Below, one piece after another: positions 50,070 through 57,978 of a stretch of 64,000 nucleotides of DNA (position 1 is its first letter; each line of letters starts with the position of its first letter). A model generated the notes under the pieces. It saw only the letters and a list, made by a program, of their open reading frames with translations. It was not told where the DNA came from and did no database searches. Both the position numbers and the translations under genes were made by a program. The stretch comes from DATHBD01 sp035296325. Its GTDB lineage: Bacteria > Actinomycetota > Actinomycetes > Mycobacteriales > Micromonosporaceae. The stretch lies in assembly GCA_035296325.1 (NCBI GenBank), contig DATHBD010000070.1, positions 186,001 through 250,000 on the forward strand, given 5' to 3'.

Positions 50070-50423
50070 GTGTGGGTAACTGTCCTAGCCCTCGCGGAAG
50101 CCACCAGCGGCGACAGCATCCTGCAGTACGTGCTACCCGCCGCGCTGGCACTGGCGGCGACGGTCATCGTCGGAGGGCTCGCGCTGAGCGGGACGTTCCG
50201 GACCGCTGCGACGAACCATGAGACGGAGTTCGACAAGCTCGTCCACGCCCGGCTGAACGCGTTGGACTCGAAGGTCGCGGAGTTGACGCACCTGCTCGAG
50301 GCCATGACGGGCGAGCGGGACCGGTACCGGGAGACGAACGCGAGGCTCCGCCTTGAGGTGCTCGCAGCTGGGTTGGACCCGGACAACATGCGGAGGGACG
50401 GCGGCGATGGCTCGTCACGGTAG
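50070..50423 (+). CDS. Membrane-anchored coiled-coil protein
   Basis: The product has 117 residues. One hydrophobic segment (about 19-43) is followed by a charged coiled coil (VHARLNALDSKVAELTHLLEAMTGERDRYRETN). This is a holin-like or spanin-like topology found beside actinophage lysins. It overlaps the next gene by 17 bases. Confidence 0.5.
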   Translation: MWVTVLALAEATSGDSILQYVLPAALALAATVIVGGLALSGTFRTAATNHETEFDKLVHARLNALDSKVAELTHLLEAMTGERDRYRETNARLRLEVLAAGLDPDNMRRDGGDGSSR

Positions 50424-51009
50424 CGAGGTGGACGAGGAGTTGCACCCGGTGGCAACTGACCAGCCGGGTTTGGTGCTGCACCAGCCGCAGCGGAAGATGT
50501 GGCAGATTTTCGCGGCGTTCGTGTTCGCGATCACGACATGTTCGGCGGCTGCCGCGTATGTCGGCGCGGCGATCGCCTATCACCGGGCGTCGGACGACGC
50601 GGACGTGCGGTTCGCGACGTTGGAGAAGGACCTGGCGGAGCGTCGGAAATTGGCCGCTGAGGCGAACGCGAAGCGCGACGCGCAGCAGGCGAAGGTGTCG
50701 GCGCTGGTGTGCACGGTGCTGGACCGGTTGCAGCCGCGTGACGCTGACGTGGAGGCGGCCCGCGCGACGTACGGGTGCACCGCGAACCCGAAGGAGATGC
50801 GGCAGGTTCCGGGTGCTGTCCGCCAGCCGGGCGGGGCCGGCGGCAGCGAGCCTGGTCCGACAGGTCCGGGGTCGGCTCGCCCACCTGCGCCGCCCGCGGC
50901 TGCTCCGGTTCCGCGTCCGCCTACAACTACACCGGCACTGCCGGTGCCGAAGCCTTCGACCCCTCCGGAGCCGTTGGTGTGCGTGCCGCTGCTCGGCTGC
51001 TTGGGCTGA
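50407..51009 (+). CDS. Membrane protein with coiled coil and proline-rich tail
   Basis: The product has 200 residues. A hydrophobic segment at about 32-57 is followed by helix (ATLEKDLAERRKLAAEANAKRDAQQAKV) and a Cys pair (LVCTVL, YGC). A 60-residue Pro/Ala/Gly-rich tail ends CVPLLGCLG. It could span the cell wall. A lysis accessory role is assumed from position. Confidence 0.5.
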   Translation: MARHGSEVDEELHPVATDQPGLVLHQPQRKMWQIFAAFVFAITTCSAAAAYVGAAIAYHRASDDADVRFATLEKDLAERRKLAAEANAKRDAQQAKVSALVCTVLDRLQPRDADVEAARATYGCTANPKEMRQVPGAVRQPGGAGGSEPGPTGPGSARPPAPPAAAPVPRPPTTTPALPVPKPSTPPEPLVCVPLLGCLG

Positions 51010-51030
51010 GCCGTTCTGGGAGGAGCTCCC

Positions 51031-52494
51031 ATGCGTCGCAAAGTTTCCGTGCTGGTGACCGCGTCCGCTGTTGCCGCCGCTGTGTGGTTCACCGCCACTG
51101 CCAGTTCGGCGGACGACGAGCCCCGCGACGGCGCGGTCCTGGGTGTTGGTGTGGCCGGCGCGCTACCGGGCCGGTTCATCGTGGTCTTCAAGGAGGGGAC
51201 GGCGGCGGCCGGTTCGGGCGCGGCGTCGGCGTCCCGGTTCGCTGGCCGCGTCGGCGGCAGGGTCGACCGGCAGTTCACCCGGGCGGTGCGCGGGTTCTCC
51301 GCGTCGCTGACTGAGGCAGGTGCCCGCCAGTTGGCGTCGGACCCGTCGGTGGCGTTCGTGGAGCAGGACCGGCAGGTCGCCCTCGACGGGACGCAGACGA
51401 ACCCGGTGTGGGGCTTGGACCGCATCGACCAGCGCGACCTGCCGTTGAGCCGCTCGTACACGTACGGCGCGGCCGGCAACGTCACCGCGTACATCCTCGA
51501 CACTGGTGTGCGCCTGAGCCACCCGGAGTTCGGTGGCCGCGCGCGGTCGGGTTATGACTTCATCGACAACGACACCGACGCCTCTGATTGCCAGGGCCAT
51601 GGCACGCACGTGGCCGGCACTGTGGGCGGTTCGACGTACGGCGTCGCCAAGGACGTGCGGCTGGTGTCGGTGCGGGTGCTGGACTGCGGCGGCTCCGGCG
51701 CGTACTCGCAGATCATCGCCGGCATCGACTGGGTGGTGGGCAACGCGTCGCGGCCGTCGGTGGCGAACATGAGCCTGGGCGGGTCCGCGGGTGCGGCGCT
51801 CGACAGTGCGGTCCGCAACGCCACAGCCGCCGGGGTGAGCTTCGCCGTGTCGGCCGGCAACGAGAACACGGATGCGTGCACGAAGTCCCCGGCGCGGGTC
51901 GCTGAGGCGATCACCGTGGGCGCGACCAGTTCGTCGGATGCCCGGGCGTCGTTCTCCAACTTCGGCACCTGCGTGGACCTGTTCGCCCCTGGCGTTGGCA
52001 TCGTGTCGTCCGCGAACGGTGGCGGCACGACCAGCATGTCGGGCACGTCCATGTCGAGCCCGCACGTCGCGGGTGCTGCCGCCCTGTACCTGGGGGCTAA
52101 CCCGGGCGCGTCGGCGCGGCAGGTCCACGACGCCCTGATCGCCGCCGCCACTGCCGGGAAGGTCACGGGCGCCGGCGCTGGGTCGCCGAATCGGCTGCTC
52201 TTCACCACCGCGGGGACCACTCCCCCGGTGACGCCGCCGCCGAGTCCTACTCCCAGCGTCACCCCGAGCGTCACGCCGTCGCCGTCCGCGAGTGTCACGC
52301 CGTCACCTCGGCCCAGCACCACCCGCAGTGTCACGCCGAGCCCGTGCACGTCGAGGATCCGCTGGGATTGGCGCTGCGGGTACACGCCCGCGCCTACGCC
52401 GTCGTACTGCTCGTATCAGTGCTGGCCGCGGCCGACGACTACTTGGGGTCCTTCGACTCGACCATCTTGGCCAAGTCGAACCCCTGCCGCTTGA
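51031..52494 (+). CDS. Secreted subtilisin-like serine protease (S8) with I9 propeptide
   Basis: The product has 487 residues. A signal peptide (1 to about 27) is followed by an inhibitor I9 propeptide (RFIVVFKEG... FSASLTEAGARQLASDPSV, about 48-115). The proteinase K-like catalytic domain has Asp in YILDTGVR (about 157), His in GHGTHVAGT (about 193), Asn in SAGNEN (about 276) and Ser in SGTSMSSPHVAG (about 338). A Ser/Pro/Thr linker and a Cys-rich tail (CTSRIRWDWRCGY... CSYQCW) follow. The last 18 codons run antisense into the next gene, so the end may have been displaced. A complete exported protease is unusual in a phage; it could act on the cell surface, competing phages or host exit. Confidence 0.88.
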   Translation: MRRKVSVLVTASAVAAAVWFTATASSADDEPRDGAVLGVGVAGALPGRFIVVFKEGTAAAGSGAASASRFAGRVGGRVDRQFTRAVRGFSASLTEAGARQLASDPSVAFVEQDRQVALDGTQTNPVWGLDRIDQRDLPLSRSYTYGAAGNVTAYILDTGVRLSHPEFGGRARSGYDFIDNDTDASDCQGHGTHVAGTVGGSTYGVAKDVRLVSVRVLDCGGSGAYSQIIAGIDWVVGNASRPSVANMSLGGSAGAALDSAVRNATAAGVSFAVSAGNENTDACTKSPARVAEAITVGATSSSDARASFSNFGTCVDLFAPGVGIVSSANGGGTTSMSGTSMSSPHVAGAAALYLGANPGASARQVHDALIAAATAGKVTGAGAGSPNRLLFTTAGTTPPVTPPPSPTPSVTPSVTPSPSASVTPSPRPSTTRSVTPSPCTSRIRWDWRCGYTPAPTPSYCSYQCWPRPTTTWGPSTRPSWPSRTPAA

Positions 52495-52771
52495 GCCGGG
52501 CCTGACGGTACTGCCGCGCAAGGGCTAGGTCCGCGCCGTGGTCGCGCTCGATCAGCTGCGCCACCCGGTGCCCGTGCTCCTCATCGACGTACGCCTGAGC
52601 GGCCATGGCCAGCACCAACCGTCGCCGGTCCGGATCGGCCACCTCGGCGAGCAGGTCGGCGATGTCGGTGCGGTCTTCGGCTTCGGGGGCGTTGAGTTCG
52701 TACTCGGCGGCCCCACCGACCTTCGCGACGACGACGCGTTCAGCGGGACTCAACTTCGGCCAGCCGTGCAT
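52439..52771 (-). CDS. Small helical protein in the lysis region
   Basis: The product has 110 residues, all helical and charged (DIADLLAEVADPDRRRLVLAMAAQAYVDEEHGHRVAQLIERDHG). It overlaps the subtilisin 3' end by 56 bases and the upstream minus gene by 32 bases. No family is recognised. Confidence 0.55.
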   Translation of the reverse strand: MHGWPKLSPAERVVVAKVGGAAEYELNAPEAEDRTDIADLLAEVADPDRRRLVLAMAAQAYVDEEHGHRVAQLIERDHGADLALARQYRQARLKRQGFDLAKMVESKDPK

Positions 52772-53075
52772 CGGTTGTCTCCTCGCTGACCCTGGGCCGT
52801 GGTGGTCGATACTGCCACGCCCGGTCGGGGTCGGCGCCCATCACGACGAGCATCACGGCGATCGGCTCGGTCTCGGGTCGGCCGTCTTCGAGGTACAGCC
52901 CGAGGCAGGCGTTGAGGATGACGCCGCGGCGCCGCACCGGTACCTGCTCGAGCGCTTCGGCGATCCGCTGGCATTCCATGTCGTCGCGGTCGGGGCTGGC
53001 CCGCCGCTCACCGAGTTTGGCGATCAGTTCGACGGTGCGCTGTTCGGCGTCGCTCAGAACCGGACGGCCAGCCAT
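52740..53075 (-). CDS. Small helical protein, partner of the downstream minus gene
   Basis: The product has 111 residues (GRPVLSDAEQRTVELIAKLGERRASPDRDDMECQRIAEALEQV), helical, with a HTH-like middle. The ATG at 53075 has AGGG upstream; ATG 53120 would add 15 residues but leaves little room for a promoter. Its 3' end overlaps the next gene. The pair may be a prophage-expressed module. Function unknown. Confidence 0.5.
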   Translation of the reverse strand: MAGRPVLSDAEQRTVELIAKLGERRASPDRDDMECQRIAEALEQVPVRRRGVILNACLGLYLEDGRPETEPIAVMLVVMGADPDRAWQYRPPRPRVSEETTDARLAEVESR

Positions 53076-53126
53076 GGGCGGCACCCTAGCGGACACCTCC
53101 GACCGAACGTTGAGCTTCATTCCTAT

Positions 53127-53152
53127 CGCCCGATGTTGCGCATCGGGCGTTT
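53127..53152. terminator. Hairpin between the minus pair and the next plus gene
   Basis: CGCCCGATG (53127-53135) and CATCGGGCG (53141-53149) form a perfect 9-bp stem with a 5-base loop, followed by TTT on the plus strand. It may end late read-through, or act as a control element for the divergent pair. Confidence 0.55.
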
Positions 53153-53185
53153 CCCGTTACATCCAAGATCGCTGGAGGCGCGCAG

Positions 53186-53491
53186 GTGACTCACCTGGAC
53201 CACGACGATCCGCCGAGCAACTGGGACAACGCGATCCCGGCCGGTGGCGATGTCTACTACCGGTTCGACCCCGACGAGCCAGCGGGGACCGCCGAAGCGG
53301 TCATCACGTGGCACTGGTGCACCCGCCAACCGCTCGACTTTGGCGACGTAGGCGAGGGCTGTTGGGCGCTTGCGCACGTCGGCAAGCACGACCTCATCGC
53401 GGTTGAACCGCTGCACCTTGAGCCGAGCCTCCTATGGAACTGCTGCAACAAGCACGGCTGGATTCGCGGCGGCATCTGGACTGATGCATAG
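53186..53491 (+). CDS. Small protein, DUF6527-like C-terminus
   Basis: The product has 101 residues. The C-terminal LHLEPSLLWNCCNKHGWIRGGIW resembles the end of DUF6527-type small proteins (LSLEPS... CG.HG.IR.G.W), with Cys/His able to bind zinc. The resemblance is by memory and needs a search. Function unknown. Confidence 0.5.
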   Translation: MTHLDHDDPPSNWDNAIPAGGDVYYRFDPDEPAGTAEAVITWHWCTRQPLDFGDVGEGCWALAHVGKHDLIAVEPLHLEPSLLWNCCNKHGWIRGGIWTDA

Positions 53492-53585
53492 CCCGAGCAG
53501 ACGGACCGACCCCGGTTATGGCGACGTTGCGCGTCGCTCCGGCACCGCAAACAACCACGCCATAACTCGTCAAAGGAGCACAACC

Positions 53586-53936
53586 ATGATCCGCAAGTTC
53601 GGCAAGTCCATCGCGTCCCTCGCCGCCGCTGTCGCTGTCGTCGTCGCGTCCGTCATCACCGATGGTGTGACGCAGGGCGAGGCGGTGCAGATCGCAGTTG
53701 CGTTCACCGCAGCGGTCGGCGTGTACCTCGCCCCGAACCTCCCGCAGTACAAGTGGATCAAGACTGCCGTCGCTGCGACCCTCGCCGTGCTCAGCCTCGT
53801 CACCACGTACATCACCGACGGGATCACGTCGGCTGAGGTTGTGAACCTCATCGTCGCCGCCCTCGGGGTGCTCGTGACCGGCGCGGCCCCGTCGATCTCC
53901 GACACCGAGCCTCCCACGCCCGTCGACCAGCCGTAG
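53586..53936 (+). CDS. Holin-like membrane protein
   Basis: The product has 116 residues. Hydrophobic segments at about 11-28, 36-52, 60-80 and 85-102 are separated by short polar turns. The N-terminus is basic (MIRKFGKS) and the C-terminus acidic and Pro-rich (SDTEPPTPVDQP). This resembles small actinophage holins. AAAGGAGCACAACC is a strong ribosome site. It is the last rightward gene, ending before two terminators. A holin would release the endolysin made at 48.8 kb. Confidence 0.68.
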   Translation: MIRKFGKSIASLAAAVAVVVASVITDGVTQGEAVQIAVAFTAAVGVYLAPNLPQYKWIKTAVAATLAVLSLVTTYITDGITSAEVVNLIVAALGVLVTGAAPSISDTEPPTPVDQP

Positions 53937-53980
53937 ACCCTCCGCGCGGAGCGGCATCCCCACCTGCCCGCGCGGAGACT

Positions 53981-54027
53981 GATGCCGGCCCGTCTGCCCT
54001 CACGGGTGGGCGGGCCGGCATCGTTTT
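53981..54027 (+). terminator. Strong terminator at the end of the late operon
   Basis: GATGCCGGCCCG (53981-53992) and CGGGCCGGCATC (54011-54022) form a perfect 12-bp stem, followed by GTTTT (54023-54027). It lies 45 bases past the holin stop. Confidence 0.85.
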
Positions 54028-54115
54028 GTGTCTGGCGTTCTTGGGCTTGCGGGGCGCACACTCAGCCTGCGACCGGACATCTCCCTGGGTGTGCACGCCG
54101 GTCGCGCCAAACGAG

Positions 54116-54150
54116 AACCGCCCCACCTTCATCGCGGAGGTGGGGCGGTT
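54116..54150. terminator. Bidirectional terminator between convergent operons
   Basis: AACCGCCCCACCT (54116-54128) and AGGTGGGGCGGTT (54138-54150) form a perfect 13-bp stem with a 9-base loop. T-rich tails lie on both sides. It separates the rightward late genes from the leftward block that ends at 54164. Confidence 0.85.
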
Positions 54151-54163
54151 TGTTGTTGCGGGC

Positions 54164-54412
54164 CTACGCGTCGACCGGAGCCATCTCGGCGGGGTGCCGC
54201 CGGGCGTGGTACTCGTTCACCGTGCGCCGCGCCAACGTGCCGGCGCTGGTTGCGTGTTCGATGGCCACTGACGCGCACGCCTCCACGAACCCGGACGAGA
54301 CGAGGAGTTCCATGCACTCCTCACACAACGGCCACCCGCCGTCCCAGGTGAGGGGCTTCCGCTTCGTCACCTGGGCATTGTCCCAAACGAGACCGCCGCG
54401 CCAGCCCATCAC
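54164..54412 (-). CDS. Small protein at the end of the leftward operon
   Basis: The product has about 82 residues (MGWRGGLVWDNAQV, PLCEECMELLVSSGFVEAC), with a CxxC that may bind metal. The start is uncertain: GTG 54412 or ATG 54409; the frame is open up to 54547. Function unknown. Confidence 0.4.
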   Translation of the reverse strand: MMGWRGGLVWDNAQVTKRKPLTWDGGWPLCEECMELLVSSGFVEACASVAIEHATSAGTLARRTVNEYHARRHPAEMAPVDA

Positions 54413-54446
54413 GCGGGCGGCGCGGCGGTCCTTCGTCGTCGCGGGG

Positions 54447-54560
54447 CTACTTGGCGGGCTGACCCGACCCCGGGCATTTCGCTCGGTCGCCTTCCGCTTG
54501 GTGCAGCGGAACGGGCTGGCCGGCTTGGGCTGACGTGCGGGCACCACAGGCGGGGCACAT
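54447..54560 (-). CDS. Very small zinc-ribbon protein
   Basis: The product has 37 residues. MCPACGARTSAQ and the C-terminal CPGSGQPAK form a compact knuckle seen in other actinophage mini-proteins. It starts 2 bases after the upstream stop. Confidence 0.5.
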   Translation of the reverse strand: MCPACGARTSAQAGQPVPLHQAEGDRAKCPGSGQPAK

Positions 54561-54562
54561 GT

Positions 54563-55105
54563 CTAGAACCACTCCTTCGGGACCTGATGGGCTTGGTGGG
54601 CGAACGTGGTGCTGCCGGGCGCTGCGTAGCCGACCGTGTAGCCGGTGAACGTCGTGTCGTCGGCCATCTTGACGCGGATTGCGGGCCTCTGGTTGGCGTA
54701 GAACTGGCTGGTCTTGGTCTCGGCGGACGTGATGTCGGGATGGTTCGCCGCGGCGATGAGGTCGACGATGAGCTGCTGCACTTCCCGAACCTTCATGGCG
54801 GGGAGGTTCGGCTTGCCCGCCGGGGTGGGCGCCGCCTTGATGGCCTTGTCGTCGGCCGCTCGGCCCTGCACATAGGCGGGCCTGTCCGCCCAGTCGGGCG
54901 TACGTTCCTGGCTGAGCGGACGCGGCGGGCCGCCGGATGCGACGAGTTGGTTGAAGACGCGCCACCCGTCAGTGAACGTGATGACGACGCCGCAGGGGTG
55001 TTCCCACCGGCCAACCTCTGTGTGGGTCTGGACCTTGGCGATCTTCGGGTTGTCGGCGTGGTCGACGAGTTTCTTGACCCAGTCGGCGAAGTCGGCGACG
55101 TTCAT
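54563..55105 (-). CDS. Protein of unknown function
   Basis: The product has 180 residues. VADFADWVKKLVDHADNPKIAKVQTHTEVGRWEHPCGVVITFTDGWRV forms an alpha/beta N-terminus; a helical middle (MKVREVQQLIVDLIAAANHPD) is followed by a second, similar alpha/beta part (IRVKMADDTTFTGYTVGYAAPGST). The two halves look related, both reading as a HADNPKI/ANHPDI phrase, then a strand pair, suggesting an internal duplication. AAGGAG is 9 bases before the ATG. The function is unknown. Confidence 0.55.
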   Translation of the reverse strand: MNVADFADWVKKLVDHADNPKIAKVQTHTEVGRWEHPCGVVITFTDGWRVFNQLVASGGPPRPLSQERTPDWADRPAYVQGRAADDKAIKAAPTPAGKPNLPAMKVREVQQLIVDLIAAANHPDITSAETKTSQFYANQRPAIRVKMADDTTFTGYTVGYAAPGSTTFAHQAHQVPKEWF

Positions 55106-55311
55106 CGGGCTGGCTCCTTGGGTTGCAGGTCTTCGATCCAGTAGAGGGGCGTTCGTGCGTCGAGGTGGCCGGCTGGGCTGACTGGGTCGCCTGCTGCCCT
55201 TCGGCGTCTTATGCGTTGGCGGAGGGCTTCGGGTTCGAGGCCGAGGATCTTCGCGGCTTGTTCGGTGGTGTGGGCGGGTCGCCCGTCGATGGTGATGCTG
55301 ATCTCCACCAC
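55102..55311 (-). CDS. Small HTH protein
   Basis: The product has 69 residues. DGRPAHTTEQAAKILGLEPEALRQRIRRRRAAG is a MerR/excisionase-like helix-turn-helix with a C-terminal strand. Its start is 9 bases from a 16-base palindrome at 55320-55335, suggesting autoregulation. The stop overlaps the next ATG. Confidence 0.6.
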   Translation of the reverse strand: MVEISITIDGRPAHTTEQAAKILGLEPEALRQRIRRRRAAGDPVSPAGHLDARTPLYWIEDLQPKEPAR

Positions 55312-55319
55312 CGCATTGT

Positions 55320-55335
55320 GTCACGCTACCGTGAC
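55320..55335. promoter_or_regulatory. Palindromic operator candidate
   Basis: GTCACG, four bases, CGTGAC is a perfect dyad between the GIY-YIG gene stop and the small HTH gene start. It is the probable binding site of that HTH protein. Confidence 0.5.
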
Positions 55336-55362
55336 GTGGTTGGGGTGCCACGCGGAACGCCC

Positions 55363-56157
55363 TCATCTGCTCGACAAGTCGGCCAGCAGTTCGGGCATCG
55401 CCAGGTACAACGCCACGGTCAGCACGCCGAGCACGCCCAGCGCCGCCTTCCGGTGCCTCTTGCGCCGCATCGTCACAACGGGCAGCAGCGTGGCCACCGC
55501 CACCGCACCGACGATGCGGGCCCGGTCGTCAACCACGATCGGTCCGACCGCTTCGGGCAGGAGCACCCCAGCCAACCACCACAGCGTGCCAGCCAAGACC
55601 AGCCACGCGGCCGTCCACGCGGCGGCTTCGTTGCGTCTGCGCCGCCACCTCGGCGGCAGCGTCGGCGGGCGCAGCACCTCACGGCGCGGTTCCCTGGGCG
55701 GGCGGCGGGCCGGGGCCGACCGGGGGGCGGGCGCGCGGTACGCGCGGTCCCGCTCCCCCGGCTGCCACGTCTGCTTGCCCGCGGCGGCGTCCCGGGCGGC
55801 GCGCTGCTCCTTCGCTTTCCAGATCTCGACGCGCTCCGGGTTGTCCAGGTTCCACTCGTAGTTGTAGAGCGGCCGTTCCGCCTCGACCGCCGCCCGCTCC
55901 GCTTCGAGCACGGCGTCCTTCCCGGCGTACACGGCGTCGTCGACTTCCCACCCGACGATCGTGTCCGCCCACGGCTGGGCCTTGATGTGCTCCATCAACC
56001 GGGCGAACGGCGCCCGCACCGTCTCCCCGATGTAGCCGAGCGTCTTCGTCTGGTAGTTGGTGCGCGGGTCGCGGACGTAGAAGCGGTACAGGTGGCAGTC
56101 GCGCGCCCCGGCCGGCGCCGAACCGTGCGGTGACGCCGGTCGGTTCTCGCGAAACAT
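55363..56157 (-). CDS. GIY-YIG nuclease-domain protein with membrane anchor
   Basis: The product has 264 residues. Residues 22-105 hold a GIY-YIG core: HLYRFYVRDPRTNYQTKTLGYIGETVRAPFARLMEHI, Tyr, Arg, and a later VLEAERAAVEAERPLYNYEWN with catalytic Glu and Asn. A basic Pro/Arg-rich linker follows. Two membrane segments lie near 184-202 and 213-231, with a third C-terminal hydrophobic stretch. Membrane-linked GIY-YIG proteins occur in actinomycete plasmids and integrative elements, often near transfer genes. The role could be attack on incoming DNA or processing during transfer. Confidence 0.72.
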   Translation of the reverse strand: MFRENRPASPHGSAPAGARDCHLYRFYVRDPRTNYQTKTLGYIGETVRAPFARLMEHIKAQPWADTIVGWEVDDAVYAGKDAVLEAERAAVEAERPLYNYEWNLDNPERVEIWKAKEQRAARDAAAGKQTWQPGERDRAYRAPAPRSAPARRPPREPRREVLRPPTLPPRWRRRRNEAAAWTAAWLVLAGTLWWLAGVLLPEAVGPIVVDDRARIVGAVAVATLLPVVTMRRKRHRKAALGVLGVLTVALYLAMPELLADLSSR

Positions 56158-56182
56158 GGAATCCCCCGTTGATTGGTGGTGG

Positions 56183-56539
56183 TCAGGAGTTGAACGCCGC
56201 AGCCCACTCTTCGTTCGTCGGCGCCACGGCCCGATGAGCTGCAACAACCGCATCCGCATCGCGGTCACACGGGCCGCAGTCGACGTAGCACTCCCTGGAG
56301 AGCAACTCCGTCGAGCCCGGGTCCGAAGGGTCCGAGCAGAGGACGTACTCCGTCTGACACTCCAGGAACGGCTCCCCGCCCTCGTGCTCGGCGATGTAGA
56401 ACTGCCGGGTTACTACGGCGTGCTCACCGCCGGAGTGTTCCTGCACCCATCGGGCGTTGAACGCTTCGCTGATCTGCGCGTCGCCGCCACAGTCACCGCC
56501 GCCCATAACCAGCGGCTCGACGCGTCTCCATTCGCTCAT
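56183..56539 (-). CDS. Small Cys-rich protein of unknown function
   Basis: The product has 118 residues. Cys appear at GGGDCGGD, LECQTEYVLCSDP and ECYVDCGPCDRD, possibly a metal site. GGAGG lies before the ATG. It overlaps the upstream gene by four bases. Confidence 0.5.
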   Translation of the reverse strand: MSEWRRVEPLVMGGGDCGGDAQISEAFNARWVQEHSGGEHAVVTRQFYIAEHEGGEPFLECQTEYVLCSDPSDPGSTELLSRECYVDCGPCDRDADAVVAAHRAVAPTNEEWAAAFNS

Positions 56540-56760
56540 CGGGTCGCCTCCAGTACGCAACGACCGTTGTGCTCGAACGTGCAGTCGTCGGCGACGAACC
56601 GGACCTTGCCCTGGTGGATGGCGTGGTTCAGCGACGCCCCGAAGTCCGGGTGCCACTCGCCGAGGCGGGTGCGGGCGTCGAGCTTGTCGAGCAGCTCGTC
56701 CACGCTGATCGGGCCGTCGCTGAGCGCGTCGACCACGGCGGCGATCGTGAAGGCGCTCAT
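56536..56760 (-). CDS. Small winged-helix-like protein
   Basis: The product has 74 residues. AAVVDALSDGPISVDELLDKLDART and SLNHAIHQGKVRFVADDCTFEHNGRCVL read like a winged helix-turn-helix with a beta hairpin wing. It is coupled on both sides by four-base overlaps. A regulator is possible. Confidence 0.5.
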   Translation of the reverse strand: MSAFTIAAVVDALSDGPISVDELLDKLDARTRLGEWHPDFGASLNHAIHQGKVRFVADDCTFEHNGRCVLEATR

Positions 56761-57029
56761 CGCTTGCCTCCAAGGACCCAGTCGATGGCCTCGTCCGCCG
56801 ATGCAAACGGGCCCGTGTCGGTCGGCTGCGCGTGTTCCTTGGGGCTCCGGCGGCTCCTCGATGGCCGGACGTACCACCTGTGGGGGGCTACGGCCTCGAC
56901 GTCGTACCGGTCGTCGCCGAACCAACTGTCAGCGTTGTTGTCGTACGCCGCACCAACACCGTTTAGGCCGACCATGTAGAAGGCGGCGGTGACGGTCTCA
57001 ACCCGATGATCGTGCTCGTAGCGACTCAT
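56757..57029 (-). CDS. Small protein, paralogue of the 58397 gene
   Basis: The product has 90 residues. It shares with the product of 58397-58657 a YDV-A strand followed by W(Y/F) and PS, and a C-terminal TGPF(A/R)(S/T)ADEAI. The two probably arose by duplication. Function unknown; small paralogous early proteins are often inhibitors of host or defence proteins. Confidence 0.5.
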   Translation of the reverse strand: MSRYEHDHRVETVTAAFYMVGLNGVGAAYDNNADSWFGDDRYDVEAVAPHRWYVRPSRSRRSPKEHAQPTDTGPFASADEAIDWVLGGKR

Positions 57030-57493
57030 GCCGCGTTTCCCATCGGGTCGCAGATCGAGTCCGGATTGACGACGTCGTACATCACGTCGTCGCGGACGGT
57101 TACGGTGTCGGACGATCCGTCGCCGTAGACCGTCCAGCCCCCGCTGAAACAGATTTCGCGGAACCCGGAGCCCTGCTCTGTGACCCGGACGCCGAAGATG
57201 GAACAGGCGCCGTGGTGGTCGAGGGAATCCAGCCAGTCACCAACCTCCAGCTCGTCGCCTCGCTTCTTGATCACCTCCGAGTACCAGACCAGGCCGGGCA
57301 TGCCGCAGAAGCGGCCCGGCATCTCGTCCTCGGTGGCTACCTTGTGGTCGGACTTGAGCGCGGCAGACAGGGCGTCCTCGTAGGTGGCGAAGCCGAAGTG
57401 CCGCTCCGGGCAGTTGTTCCTGACAGCCTCGGGGCAGAACCAGGAATAGGTGTCGTCGCGGCTTGGGCCATCGACGATCGCCATGTGGCTCAT
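57026..57493 (-). CDS. Protein of unknown function
   Basis: The product has 155 residues. PERHFGFATYEDALSAALKSDHKVATEDEMPGRFCGMPGLVWYSEV and the beta-rich GGWTVYGDGSSDTVTVRDDVMYDV suggest an alpha/beta fold. GGAAGGCCG is the ribosome site. It overlaps both neighbours. No family is recognised. Confidence 0.5.
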   Translation of the reverse strand: MSHMAIVDGPSRDDTYSWFCPEAVRNNCPERHFGFATYEDALSAALKSDHKVATEDEMPGRFCGMPGLVWYSEVIKKRGDELEVGDWLDSLDHHGACSIFGVRVTEQGSGFREICFSGGWTVYGDGSSDTVTVRDDVMYDVVNPDSICDPMGNAA

Positions 57494-57690
57494 CGGCCTT
57501 CCTCCCCGGTGAGTTCCTCCCACGTGACCTGACCCTGAATGCCGAGTTGCTCGGCTTCGGCGAGCCTGCGGTTCAGGTCGTCGGTGCCGTACACGGTGAT
57601 GGGGTGGCTGCTCATGTGCGGACGCAGGTTGTCGGCGAACTGGTCGATGCCGCGCGGATAGTAGAGGGCGTAGCGCTTGCCGTCGGTCAT
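57490..57690 (-). CDS. Small protein of unknown function
   Basis: The product has 66 residues (RYALYYPRGIDQFADNLRPH, ITVYGTDDLNRRLAEAEQLG), an alpha/beta miniprotein. It is coupled by four-base overlaps on both sides. Confidence 0.45.
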   Translation of the reverse strand: MTDGKRYALYYPRGIDQFADNLRPHMSSHPITVYGTDDLNRRLAEAEQLGIQGQVTWEELTGEEGR

Positions 57691-57893
57691 CGCGCACCAA
57701 CCGGTTCGCCGACGTGCCGGGTGATCGTTACGACCCGGTACGCCACCTCGCCGCCGTACATCCGGCGACCCAAGTCGTGGGCGTCGACCTCGTCGGTGTA
57801 TTCCACCTGCGAGTACCAGCTCCACGAGCCGTCCCGGTTGAGCAGTTGAATTGTGTAGGTGGTGTCGAGGGTGAGCATGTCGGCTTGCGCCAT
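57687..57893 (-). CDS. Small protein of unknown function
   Basis: The product has 68 residues, beta-rich (YTIQLLNRDGSWSWYSQVEYTDEVDAHDLG). AAGGAG precedes the ATG by about 13 bases. It is the first gene of a sub-block after an 85-base gap. Confidence 0.45.
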   Translation of the reverse strand: MAQADMLTLDTTYTIQLLNRDGSWSWYSQVEYTDEVDAHDLGRRMYGGEVAYRVVTITRHVGEPVGAR

Positions 57894-57978
57894 GATGTTG
57901 GTGCTCCTTCTCTCTCGGGGGTTGTGGGCGTCGGAGGGGCGGCTCTGCCGGCAAGCTCGGGCCGCCCCAACGGCGCAG

